Assembly (NCBI GenBank): GCA_934661715.1 | Contig: CAKUJL010000022.1 | Span: 1-13,024 of the forward strand | Origin: an uncultured Oscillospiraceae bacterium | GTDB taxonomy: Bacteria > Bacillota > Clostridia > Oscillospirales > Oscillospiraceae | DNA: 13,024 nucleotides | Direction: 5' to 3' | Shown here: piece by piece, positions 5,793 through 13,024 of the stretch | Numbering within the stretch: position 1 is the first letter of the stretch | Layout of the letters: every line of letters starts with the position of its first letter | Position numbers and translations under genes: made by a program | Notes under the pieces: generated by a model | The model's input: the letters and a program-made list of their open reading frames with translations, nothing else | Database searches by the model: none | What the model was told of the DNA's origin: nothing

Positions 5793-7130
5793 TTACAGGT
5801 AATGATATTTGTTTTTCTTCGCAAACAGGAACAGGAGCGAAATGAGCGTCGCGAAGACCTCGGCCACGGTGATGGCGTACCAGATGCCGTCGACGCCGAT
5901 GATCGCCGGAAGAAGCAGAACAGACGAGGTCTGGAACACCAGCGTCCGCAAAAACGAAATGGCCGCGGAAATGAGGCCGTTTCCCAGCGCGGTAAAAAAC
6001 GACGAGGCGAAAATATTGAACCCCGCGAACAAAAACGCGAAGGAGAAAAGCCGAAACGCATGACACGTGAGGGTATAGAGGCCCTCATCGTAGCCGACGA
6101 ACAGCCTGGCCAGCGGCGAGGAAAGCACAAAGGCCAGCACCGTCAGCACCACGCCCGCGCCGACCATCAGCCGCACGGAGATGCGAAGAAGGTTTTTAAG
6201 CTCCGGGTGGTTCTGTGCGCCGTAGTGAAAGCCGACGATGGGGGCGCAGCCAATCGCGTAGCCGATGAAGATGGCCACAAAGATGAACTGCACGTACATT
6301 AAAACGCCGTAGGCCGAGACGCCGTCTTCGCCGAGGAATTTCAGCAGCTGGAAGTTGTAGATGATGCTGACGATCGAGGAAGAAATGTTGCTCATGAGCT
6401 CAGACGAGCCGTTCGCGCACGCGTTTGCAAGCACGCGAATCTCCAGCTTCGTGCGCACGAGGCGGAGTCTACTGGAATTTGGCCGGAGAAAATAGACGAG
6501 CGGGAACAGGCCTCCCACGCACTGACTGAGCCCCGTCGCGATCGCCGCGCCCGCAACGCCCCAATGGAAGCCCGCGATGAAAAGCGCGTCGAGCGCCATA
6601 TTGGTAACGCCCGCGGCCACGGTTGCAAGAAGCCCCAGCTTCGGCTTTTCCGCCGCGATGAGAAAGCTCTGGAACACGTTTTGCAGCATGAACGCGCCCG
6701 TAAAGCCGACGACGATGCGCCCATAGAGCACGCAGCTCGGAAGCATGTCCTGCGTCGCGCCCAGAGCCAGCGCCACGGGCCGCATGAAGAGAAGGCCAAA
6801 AACGGTCAGTCCCGCGCCGACGAGCACAGTAAAGAGGATCATCATCGAAAAATAGCGGTTGGCCTTTTCCGCGTCGCCCTCGCCCATGACCTTTGAGACG
6901 AGCGCGGTGCCGCCGGTGCCGATCATAAAGCCGATGCCGCCGAGAACCATGATAAACGGCATGACGAGGTTGATGGCCGCAAAGGGCGTTTTTCCGGCAA
7001 AATTCGAGACGAACAGGCCGTCTACCACGCCGTAGATCGACGTGAAGATCATCATGACGATCGACGGCAGGACGAACCTGAGAAGCTTTCCGCAGGTAAA
7101 ATGGTCAGAAAGCTGGATGGCTTTTTTCAT
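5793..7130 (-). CDS. MATE family multidrug/cation efflux transporter, MepA-like
   Basis: Integral membrane exporter of 445 aa from the ATG at 7130, the usual length for the family. A TTG at 7136 would add two residues. The protein opens with a short polar segment (MKKAIQLSDHFTCGKLLRF) followed by about 12 hydrophobic segments in two homologous halves. MATE/MepA-like traits include the N-terminal GVVDGLFVSNF, IGTGGTALVSKVMGEGD after helix 2, and IGYAIGCAPIVGFHYGAQN at the start of the second half. Such proteins export drugs, dyes or metabolites using Na+ or H+ gradients; the substrate here is unknown. It lies downstream of a MarR regulator on the same strand with 38 nt between them, and shares that gene's promoter. 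The nearest good ribosome site (7164-7170) is 33 nt from the ATG with a hairpin in between, so the start is less certain than the family. Confidence 0.92.
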   Translation of the reverse strand: MKKAIQLSDHFTCGKLLRFVLPSIVMMIFTSIYGVVDGLFVSNFAGKTPFAAINLVMPFIMVLGGIGFMIGTGGTALVSKVMGEGDAEKANRYFSMMILFTVLVGAGLTVFGLLFMRPVALALGATQDMLPSCVLYGRIVVGFTGAFMLQNVFQSFLIAAEKPKLGLLATVAAGVTNMALDALFIAGFHWGVAGAAIATGLSQCVGGLFPLVYFLRPNSSRLRLVRTKLEIRVLANACANGSSELMSNISSSIVSIIYNFQLLKFLGEDGVSAYGVLMYVQFIFVAIFIGYAIGCAPIVGFHYGAQNHPELKNLLRISVRLMVGAGVVLTVLAFVLSSPLARLFVGYDEGLYTLTCHAFRLFSFAFLFAGFNIFASSFFTALGNGLISAAISFLRTLVFQTSSVLLLPAIIGVDGIWYAITVAEVFATLISLLFLFAKKNKYHYL

Positions 7131-7142
7131 AGACAATTCAAA

Positions 7143-7170
7143 TCCCGCAAGCGCCGCGGGAAGCTCCTTT
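7143..7170 (-). promoter_or_regulatory. Ribosome site separated from the MATE start by a hairpin
   Basis: On the - strand AAAGGAG (7170-7164) overlaps the marR stop codon. It is followed by the hairpin TCCCGC/GCGGGA (7143-7148 with 7156-7161, 7-nt loop). The MATE ATG comes at 7130, 33 nt beyond the ribosome site. There is no T-run, so this is not a terminator. Folding would shorten the effective distance from ribosome site to start codon. No other good start lies nearer. Confidence 0.4.
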
Positions 7171-7621
7171 ATTCAAAATTTGCGCCCGAACCGAGCCGCG
7201 CGGCAAAAAGCGTCCGGTACAGCTTCGTCAGGCGGAGGATCGCGGCGCGGTCTTCTTCTCCCATCGCCTGAAGCGAGGCGGCCTCGGCCTCCAGAACGGG
7301 GTCGACGTGGGTCTTGCAGAAGATATCTCCCACCTCGGTCACGAGGATCTGCTTGCTGCGCTGATCCGTTCCCGCGGAGAGCTGTAAAAGACCAGCGGAC
7401 ACGAGCTTTTTGAGCGCGGAGTTGACGGTCTGCTTCGGCTCCAAAAGAAACTCGCAGATATCGCTCTGCGTGAAGGCGGCCTTTTCAAAGCGCAGCGTGT
7501 ATAAGATCCAGAACGCGCACTCGCCCAGCCCGCAGCGCCGCGCGGCAGAGCGGTACAGATCGTCGAGCGTTTTCATTTCCCGGTTGAAGGCGAGAAGCGC
7601 CTGATACGACGCGGAATCCAT
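7169..7621 (-). CDS. MarR family transcriptional regulator
   Basis: Cytosolic DNA-binding protein of 150 aa. ATG at 7621 is chosen because AAAAGGGG lies 8 nt upstream; a TTG at 7651 would add ten residues with no ribosome site. The winged helix-turn-helix spans about residues 35-100: GECAFWILYTLRFEKAAFTQ leads into SDICEFLLEPKQTVNSALKK, the recognition helix region (62-75). LVSAGLLQLSAGTDQRSKQI follows as strand and wing, including the DQRSK wing turn common in MarR proteins. The C-terminal helices (about 105-143) would form the dimer. It is first in a two-gene unit with the MATE exporter, and its promoter spacer contains a perfect palindrome. Autorepression released by an exported ligand is therefore the likely logic, by analogy with MepR-MepA. 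Confidence 0.9.
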   Translation of the reverse strand: MDSASYQALLAFNREMKTLDDLYRSAARRCGLGECAFWILYTLRFEKAAFTQSDICEFLLEPKQTVNSALKKLVSAGLLQLSAGTDQRSKQILVTEVGDIFCKTHVDPVLEAEAASLQAMGEEDRAAILRLTKLYRTLFAARLGSGANFE

Positions 7622-7656
7622 CGGCAAAACCCCTTTTCTCGATATGCGCAAGGGAC

Positions 7657-7685
7657 AGTATAGTCCGATATCGGACGAAAGTCAA
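7657..7685 (-). promoter_or_regulatory. Promoter of the marR-MATE operon
   Basis: On the - strand TTGACT (7685-7680) and TATACT (7662-7657) are separated by 17 nt, both within one base of consensus. Transcription would start near 7650, about 30 nt before the marR ATG. Confidence 0.8.
7663..7676. promoter_or_regulatory. Perfect 14-bp palindrome, probable MarR operator
   Basis: GTCCGATATCGGAC is a perfect inverted repeat lying wholly within the promoter spacer and touching the -10 box. Bound repressor would block RNA polymerase. The position directly upstream of marR supports autoregulation; binding itself is inferred. Confidence 0.75.
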
Positions 7686-7705
7686 GCGGAAAATACGGAT
7701 TTTAA

Positions 7706-7736
7706 CAAAAAAACGGCGCACCGTCAGGTGCGCCGT
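7706..7736 (-). terminator. Intrinsic terminator of the giant surface-protein gene
   Basis: ACGGCGCACC (7713-7722) pairs perfectly with GGTGCGCCGT (7727-7736) around a GTCA loop. On the - strand it is followed by TTTTTTTGTT. It lies 14 nt past the stop codon at 7751-7753 and insulates the gene from the marR promoter about 20 nt further on. Confidence 0.9.
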
Positions 7737-7750
7737 TCGTGCGTGGGAAA

Positions 7751-10700
7751 CTATTTTGCGATGTTCTGCATAAACCGCATGAGGATCGTAGCGGCCTGTG
7801 CGCGGGTGGCGGAGCCCTGCGGGTTGAGCCTGCCGCTCATGCCCGTGATGAGTCCTTCCGCGACAGCCCACTGCATGGCACCTAATGCGTAGCCGCTGAC
7901 CGAGCCTGCGTCGGGGAAGTCCTTGAGAGAAGCGGACTTGCTCGTGTCATAGCCCTTGAGCTTGGCATAGCGGTAAAGGATCGTCGCCAGCTGCTCGCGG
8001 GTGATGACGCCCGGCATATTGCTGCCGTCGGAGATACCGTTGGCAATTGCCCACTTCTGGCCCTCGCCGTACCACGGGGTGCCGTTCGTGTTGACGCCCT
8101 CGCCGCGCGCGAGAATCGTGACGATCATGCCGCGGGTCGTCTCCGCGTTCGGGGAGAACTCGCTTGCCGACGTACCGTTCATGAGGCCGTTTTCTAACGC
8201 GTACTGCACCGCGTTATAGAACCAGTCGCTGCGCGAAACATCAACAAACTTCGAAGCGTCGATCGTAATTTCAGCTTTCGGCTTGTTCGGGGACTCGGTC
8301 TTGGCCGAGCTGCCGGACGAAGGACGCTCCTTGAAGTTGGGCGTCGCGGTCACGTTTTCGCCGTTCTTTCTCGCGTTGTCAAGCGCGGTGAGAAGCTCGT
8401 CCGTGAGTTTCGTATACGGGCCGCCGGGGAAGTCGGTTTCTCCAATTTTGAAGGTCCAGCCGGTGAAGATCATGCCGTCCTTGCTGGCTGCGGGAAGATT
8501 TTTGTTTACAAGGTCGGGCGTGAGCGTCGTGCTTTCGCCGCCAATCGTGATGGTGGCGTATCTCGCGTCAGCCATCAGCATGACGACCGAGAAGCTGCTC
8601 TGCTGCCAGGTCGCGATGGTCTCGCCGCCGACGATTTTGATCGTGGGCTTGATGTACTCGAAGCCACTGCCGTCGGAGAAAATGTGCTTGATGTAGAGAT
8701 TTTCGGTCGACATGCCCGCGGGCAGCGGAATGCTGATCGTGACGGGGGCGTCTAGGTCCTTGTTGTCGATCGTCTTCGGCTCGGACGTGGCGGTGCTGAC
8801 GACAGCGCCGCTTGCTTTATCCTTGACGGTGGTCGTGTAGGTGACCTTCGGGGTGATGTCGAGCGTCAGCGTCGTCTGCGTGCCGGTCGTCTCGATGTCG
8901 CGGACTTCGATCTCCAGAGACGGCTTGGCGGTGACTTCGACCTTCTGGCCTTCTGCCGGTGTGACCTTTGCCGCTTCCTTCATGCCGTCTTCGAGCAGCT
9001 TGTCGGAAGCTGCCCCGGCAAGACCCTCGGATTTCGTCTGCGAGGAGCTGCTGATCTTGCCGGCAGCTGCGGTGACCTCTGCCTGCTTCTCTTCCGGAAG
9101 GTTCTCCGGAACCTTGGCGGCGGGCTTTTCTTCCGTGACGGTGACCTCGACCGGCTTGACGCTCACACCGGAGGCGTCGATGCGGTAGGTGCTGCCGTTA
9201 ATGGTGATGGTGTCGCCGTTTTTCACGCTCTGGCCGTTGACGGTGATCGCCTCACCCTCGTTTACAAAGCCGACCAGACGGATGGTGCTGCCGCTGACGA
9301 CGGCGGAGACGGTGTCCGGCGTAACGGTCACACGAACCGCCGTGCCGCGCATCACCGTGACCTTGAGCCACGGGGAGACGATGTAAAGATCATCGTCCGC
9401 ATCGCCGATTGCGCTCAGATAGTACGTACCGGCCTGCTCGAACGTGACGGCGCACATGCCGTTTTCGTCCGTCACGACCGCGGGCGCAAAGGCTGTCATA
9501 TTACCGTTCTCATCGGCCTTCATGACCTGCACGCCTTCGCGTGCGTAGCTGCCATTCAGCGTGCCGTTGTTCAGGCGGTCCTGTCCCTTAAACGCGCCGG
9601 CAAAAGCAAACATATAACCGTTTACGCCGAGCGGGAAGCTCTCGCCTGCGGTGACGGTGATGGCATCGAGGCGGCTGCCGGACGCGTCCGTGAACCACGT
9701 GTAGTAGTCCATGTAGGAGCTGTCCTGATAGAAGAAGAATTCGACCGAGCCATTGGCCGAGACCGGTGCCTGATTGATCAGATAGCCGGTGTAGCCGTAC
9801 TGGCCATATTCACCGCTGCGGTCGCAGGGGTATTCGCCGTCGACGGCGAAGCTGAAGTTGTCCGTCAGACCGGCGACCTTCGTCACCCAGCCGCTGCTGC
9901 TGACGCTGAGATACGCGTCCTTCGTTTCCTCGGTGAATTCCTCGCCGAAGAGCACTTCATGCACCTTCACCAGAACGTCCAGCGCGGAGACGCCGTCGGT
10001 GACCGCGTCCTCATAGCCGTAGCTCTCAGCCAGACCACTCGATACGCTGAGCTTCTTCGGAACCAGCATAAACGTGTTTTCCGCCTGCATGGAAGCGGTG
10101 ACGGAGATCGTCTTTGCATCGCGCACGGTAACGGTGACGGTGTACGCCTTTGTCGTGCCGTCTTCCGCGGTCACGGTAAAGCTCCAGACATTGCCGCTGG
10201 CCGTCGGGGTTCCGACGCTTGCCGTGCTGTCTGCGGTCGTGATGGCGAAGCTGGAAGCCGAGACCTTCGTTCCGGCCGGAAGCGTGACGGTAAAGTTTCC
10301 GTCTTCGGTCTGCGCAGCCGCGACGTTTGCGACCTTCACGGAGGAAACGCCGGTATCGTCCGACTTGACCTCGCCGTACTGCACGGTGAGCGTGTAGGTG
10401 TGCTTGGCCGGGATGTCTCGGTCAGCCGCGCTGCTGTCTCCTGCGGTGTTGGATGTCGTATTCATGGTGGGCCAGCTCGGGTCGCCGCAGACGACGGTGA
10501 TGACGCTGCCCGCTTCTACGGGAATGGGCTGCGTGCGGCGGTATTCCTTGCCGTCGGCCTGCGAGCCGAGATAGGCGCGGACCTGATAGTTCTTGTTGGC
10601 CGCCGTCGGGGTCAGCTTGACGGACGTTGTGCCTTCGGGAAGCGTCAGGGTATAGGTGGTAGTCGTGCCCGAGAACTTCGGGGTGAGCATGCCGCCGTGC

Positions 10701-13024
10701 GCTTTGAGCGACTTGAGCGAGGTATCGGTGCTGTCCCAGCTGCCGCCGAGGTCGGGGCCGCCGTTCAGCGTATACATGATGCGGATCTCATCGCCCGCGT
10801 CGAGATAGTTGTTTGCAAAGCCAAAGTTGTTCAGACCCTGATGGATGAACCAGTCGTTGAGCGTGATCATCCAGCCGGCGGAAGAAGCGCCCTGCATCTG
10901 GCTGAGGCTGTCGATGGAGGAGATGTAGTTATTCTCAATACCTTCGACCGTGTGCTCCGCCAGCGCCGCAGCGGTGCACGAGCCGATGGTCGACTCGCCC
11001 GTGAGCGGGACCCAGGTGTCGACAAGCGTGCCCTCCCAGGCTGCGCCCGCAGACTTTTTGTAGAGCGTGTTCTCAACCGTCACACGCACCAGCGGCGTAA
11101 AGCCGAGACCCTTGACATAGCCGAGATCGTCGCCGCCTCTGCTTGCATCGTCTTTGGTGTAGGAGAACGTCAGCGTGTAGCTGCCCGCTTCGAGCTGGCG
11201 GGAGAAATCGCCGGTGGTCGTGCCGCTGATGGCGTTTGCGATTTTTTCCGCGCTGCCGCCGTCGGGCCTCAGGGTGACGGTCATTTTGTCATAGCCATTT
11301 TCCGAGGAAACGCCGTAGCTGAAGCGGAGGATGGCCGGGAAGTTGAGCGTGAAGGTGAGGCTCGACTCGGAGGTCGATTTGTCCACGTCCACATTGGAGC
11401 TTTCAAAGCGGTTGTTTTTCGTGTTATAGACCCACGGATACGAGTCGTTATGGGCGACCGTGATGTCGCTGAGGCCGACCTCACGGTAGGAGACGTGGCT
11501 CAGAAGATCGTCTGTCCAGTCCTGATACGATTTGCCGCAGACGGCGCAGATGTAGGTCGTGTAGCCGATGTGGGCCTCGCCGGTGCCGTCCTTCGGGGTA
11601 TGACCCTTGGCGGGAACGGTGTCGACCTTTGTTACCGAGCAGCCGGTTCTCTTGCAGGTGCGGGTGATCGTGCCGGTTTCGGTGCAGGTGGAGTCCTTCA
11701 GGACGCAGTTTGTGCAGCCGGTCGTGTCTTCACAGAAGTCGTGGCCGAGCGCCGCGGTGTACGTGGTGCGGTAGCTTGCGCCGCATTTCGAGCACGCGAG
11801 GGTAGTATAGCCCTTGGTAAGGCACTTGGCCGCGGTGACGGTGCCTTCGCCGTTTGCTTCATGGAACGTGACACCGGTCTGCCACGAGAGCGCCGGATAG
11901 CCGCCGCCGCAGACGGGCTTAAACGCGTCGGAAAGGTCCGCGTCCTTGAGATTATTTGCGCTGAGCGCTTCGGCGTTGTCGTCCTTGGTCAGCGTATCGA
12001 GATAATAGCACTTGCTGATCTCAACATGGGTTTTGTCCACAGTGCCGAAGACGGCTGCCGTGGCCGCTTCGCCGGTCGAGTAGCAGGAGGAAACGGTGAG
12101 CTTTGCTACTGTGCCGTTCCAGCTTACATAGCCCTTGACCTCGCCGCCGATGCCGCCGGAGGTGGAGCCGGTGATCTTGCCGGTGTTATAGCAGTTTTCA
12201 ACGGTGATGCCGTAGCTGCTCCCGCCGAAGATGCCGCCGGCTTTGCTGCCTGTGGCGGTGACTGCGCCTGTGTTATAGCAGCCGGAAACAATCGAACCGT
12301 TGTCGACAAAGCTGCCGATGATGCCGCCGACGCTGGATGCGCCGGAGATAGCTGCATTGTTCACGCAGTTTTGGATTGTTGCTTTATAGGCGTAGCCCAC
12401 GATACCGCCGACGTTATTGCCGGTCGAGGTGACCACGGCTTCGTTCACGCAGTTTTCGATCACAGAGCCGCTGCCGCTGGCATAGCCGACGATCGCGCCT
12501 GCGTTGCCGGTGCCGGAGACCGTGCCGCGGATGGTGAGATTCTGAATGTGCGAGTTCGAACCGGTCTGCGCAAACAGGCCAGCCGTAGCGTTCAGGCCGG
12601 TGATGGCGTGATTGTCGCCGTCGAGCACGATCTTTTTGCTGGAGGAGATGTTGAGCCACGGATATTTGCCGAGGTCAATGTCGGCGGTCAGCTTGCCGGA
12701 GACGTCCGCGGTCTTGCTCTGATTGACGAACCATGCGAGTTCCGCGCCGGTCGAGATCTGATAGACTCCAGATTCGTCCTTCTGGGGCTCGGTCTGGGTC
12801 TTGCCGTCCCACGCGCCGTCGGATGTGGTCTGGAGCTCGATGGTAAATTCGTTGGGGCCTGCTTCCGTCAGCGTGACGCTGCCGGTTTTGTATTCCACGC
12901 CGGAACCGTTGATGATGTAGCTGTATTCCTCGGCATAAGCCTTGAACGTGCCGTCTTCTGCGACGCTGAGCACATTCTTCTGCGCGTCGGTGAGCGTGAC
13001 GGTGAGGTCCTTTCGGTCGATCGG
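7751..13024 (-). CDS. Giant modular SLH-anchored surface protein, N-terminus cut off
   Basis: The frame is open to the window edge, giving at least 1757 residues; the true start and any signal peptide lie beyond 13024. Modules in protein order: an Ig-like strand region; a GLUG beta-helix (about 12760-11880); a Cys-pair repeat block (about 11865-11500); a beta-sandwich; a DUF4430-like domain (about 11085-10765, with WMITLNDWFIHQG and GDEIRIMY); a cadherin-like beta-sandwich (about 10725-10560); an Ig-like domain (about 10345-10130); a second DUF4430-like domain (about 10100-9690, VSALDVLVKVHEVLFGE...VEFFFYQDSSY); small Ig-like units; a Lys/Glu/Ala-rich linker (about 9130-8950); a beta-sandwich; an InlB/Flg_new-like repeat (FTGWTFKIGETDFPGG); and three C-terminal SLH domains (FVDVSRSDWFYNAVQYALEN; WYGEGQKWAIANGI; LKDFPDAG). 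The SLH repeats imply cell-wall attachment. The likely role is adhesion or ligand capture; enzymatic motifs were not seen. Confidence 0.9.
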   Translation of the reverse strand, partial: PIDRKDLTVTLTDAQKNVLSVAEDGTFKAYAEEYSYIINGSGVEYKTGSVTLTEAGPNEFTIELQTTSDGAWDGKTQTEPQKDESGVYQISTGAELAWFVNQSKTADVSGKLTADIDLGKYPWLNISSSKKIVLDGDNHAITGLNATAGLFAQTGSNSHIQNLTIRGTVSGTGNAGAIVGYASGSGSVIENCVNEAVVTSTGNNVGGIVGYAYKATIQNCVNNAAISGASSVGGIIGSFVDNGSIVSGCYNTGAVTATGSKAGGIFGGSSYGITVENCYNTGKITGSTSGGIGGEVKGYVSWNGTVAKLTVSSCYSTGEAATAAVFGTVDKTHVEISKCYYLDTLTKDDNAEALSANNLKDADLSDAFKPVCGGGYPALSWQTGVTFHEANGEGTVTAAKCLTKGYTTLACSKCGASYRTTYTAALGHDFCEDTTGCTNCVLKDSTCTETGTITRTCKRTGCSVTKVDTVPAKGHTPKDGTGEAHIGYTTYICAVCGKSYQDWTDDLLSHVSYREVGLSDITVAHNDSYPWVYNTKNNRFESSNVDVDKSTSESSLTFTLNFPAILRFSYGVSSENGYDKMTVTLRPDGGSAEKIANAISGTTTGDFSRQLEAGSYTLTFSYTKDDASRGGDDLGYVKGLGFTPLVRVTVENTLYKKSAGAAWEGTLVDTWVPLTGESTIGSCTAAALAEHTVEGIENNYISSIDSLSQMQGASSAGWMITLNDWFIHQGLNNFGFANNYLDAGDEIRIMYTLNGGPDLGGSWDSTDTSLKSLKAHGGMLTPKFSGTTTTYTLTLPEGTTSVKLTPTAANKNYQVRAYLGSQADGKEYRRTQPIPVEAGSVITVVCGDPSWPTMNTTSNTAGDSSAADRDIPAKHTYTLTVQYGEVKSDDTGVSSVKVANVAAAQTEDGNFTVTLPAGTKVSASSFAITTADSTASVGTPTASGNVWSFTVTAEDGTTKAYTVTVTVRDAKTISVTASMQAENTFMLVPKKLSVSSGLAESYGYEDAVTDGVSALDVLVKVHEVLFGEEFTEETKDAYLSVSSSGWVTKVAGLTDNFSFAVDGEYPCDRSGEYGQYGYTGYLINQAPVSANGSVEFFFYQDSSYMDYYTWFTDASGSRLDAITVTAGESFPLGVNGYMFAFAGAFKGQDRLNNGTLNGSYAREGVQVMKADENGNMTAFAPAVVTDENGMCAVTFEQAGTYYLSAIGDADDDLYIVSPWLKVTVMRGTAVRVTVTPDTVSAVVSGSTIRLVGFVNEGEAITVNGQSVKNGDTITINGSTYRIDASGVSVKPVEVTVTEEKPAAKVPENLPEEKQAEVTAAAGKISSSSQTKSEGLAGAASDKLLEDGMKEAAKVTPAEGQKVEVTAKPSLEIEVRDIETTGTQTTLTLDITPKVTYTTTVKDKASGAVVSTATSEPKTIDNKDLDAPVTISIPLPAGMSTENLYIKHIFSDGSGFEYIKPTIKIVGGETIATWQQSSFSVVMLMADARYATITIGGESTTLTPDLVNKNLPAASKDGMIFTGWTFKIGETDFPGGPYTKLTDELLTALDNARKNGENVTATPNFKERPSSGSSAKTESPNKPKAEITIDASKFVDVSRSDWFYNAVQYALENGLMNGTSASEFSPNAETTRGMIVTILARGEGVNTNGTPWYGEGQKWAIANGISDGSNMPGVITREQLATILYRYAKLKGYDTSKSASLKDFPDAGSVSGYALGAMQWAVAEGLITGMSGRLNPQGSATRAQAATILMRFMQNIAK
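11500..11866 (-). repeat. Cys-pair repeat block (CxxCG...LGH type)
   Basis: Three diverged units follow the GLUG region: CLTKGYTTLACSKCGASY...ALGHDF; CTETGTITRTCKRTGCS...PAKGHTP; and HIGYTTYICAVCGKSYQDW. A further CEDTTGCTNC segment lies between the first two. The common pattern is C/H...GY/GT.TxxCxxCG.SY...GH. Such units are frequent in clostridial surface proteins; paired Cys and His suggest metal sites or disulfides, which is inference. Confidence 0.75.
11880..12763 (-). repeat. GLUG-type beta-helix repeat region in the giant surface protein
   Basis: After the leader segment ISTGAELAWFVNQ, which often precedes GLUG repeats, units of about 25-30 residues recur. Each pairs a Gly-rich strand (AGAIVGYASGSGS, VGGIVGYAYKAT, VGGIIGSFVDNGS, AGGIFGGSSYG, SGGIGGEVKGY) with an ENC/QNC/SGCYNTG/ENCYNTG/SSCYSTG step. 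The regular Cys and Asn ladder is what a right-handed beta-helix would show. The repeats are diverged at the DNA level. Confidence 0.85.

Noticed and set aside
5766..6302. A 178-codon + strand frame opposite the MATE gene
   Set aside because: Very hydrophilic, Arg/Glu/Gln-rich translation with no start signal, and it begins inside the terminator; it is an antisense shadow.
7143..7161. Hairpin between marR and the MATE gene as a terminator
   Set aside because: The stem is only 6 bp and has no T-run on the - strand; the two genes are more likely cotranscribed.
11880..12763. GLUG region as a CRISPR-like or DNA-level tandem repeat
   Set aside because: The repeats are protein-level, diverged in DNA, uneven in spacing, and lie in one open reading frame.

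Overview
The window looks like chromosomal DNA from a GC-rich member of the Clostridia (Bacillota), probably close to the Oscillospiraceae. This is an inference from strong GGAGG-type ribosome sites, some TTG starts, S-layer-homology (SLH) surface proteins, and the MATE/MarR and CNNM gene types. No rRNA, tRNA, CRISPR array, insertion sequence or phage gene was seen. The window cuts genes at both ends.

Positions 1-2444 (+ strand) hold the end of a nitrate/sulfonate/taurine-type ABC importer operon: the C-terminus of a permease, two different ATPases, and a glyoxalase-fold (VOC) protein, closed by a bidirectional terminator. The two ATPases are degenerate in complementary ways. The first has an intact LSGGM signature but an Asn in the H-loop and an altered Walker A. 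The second has intact Walker A, Walker B and H-loop but an LSASA signature. As a heterodimer they would form one competent and one degenerate ATP site, which I rate the most interesting signal here.

Positions 2452-4065 (- strand) encode a secreted protein with N-terminal SLH domains and a C-terminal propeller-like region. Its promoter diverges from a consensus promoter (TTGACA, 17 nt, TATAAT) across a tandem 13-nt repeat. The consensus promoter drives a leader of about 250 nt, with a possible 36-codon ORF and several mutually exclusive hairpins, ahead of a CNNM/HlyC-CorC-type membrane protein (4473-5744). A second bidirectional terminator separates that gene from the next block.

Positions 5793-7685 (- strand) form a marR-MATE efflux unit. 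A perfect 14-bp palindrome lies inside the marR promoter spacer, so the regulator probably represses its own operon.

Positions 7706-13024 (- strand) hold a very large modular surface protein, at least 1757 residues and open at its N-terminal end. It contains a GLUG beta-helix, a Cys-pair repeat block, two DUF4430-like domains, beta-sandwich modules and three C-terminal SLH domains, and is followed by a strong terminator.

Together the window describes a Gram-positive-type cell with SLH-anchored surface proteins, an unusual small-molecule importer, and regulated efflux and ion-handling membrane proteins.
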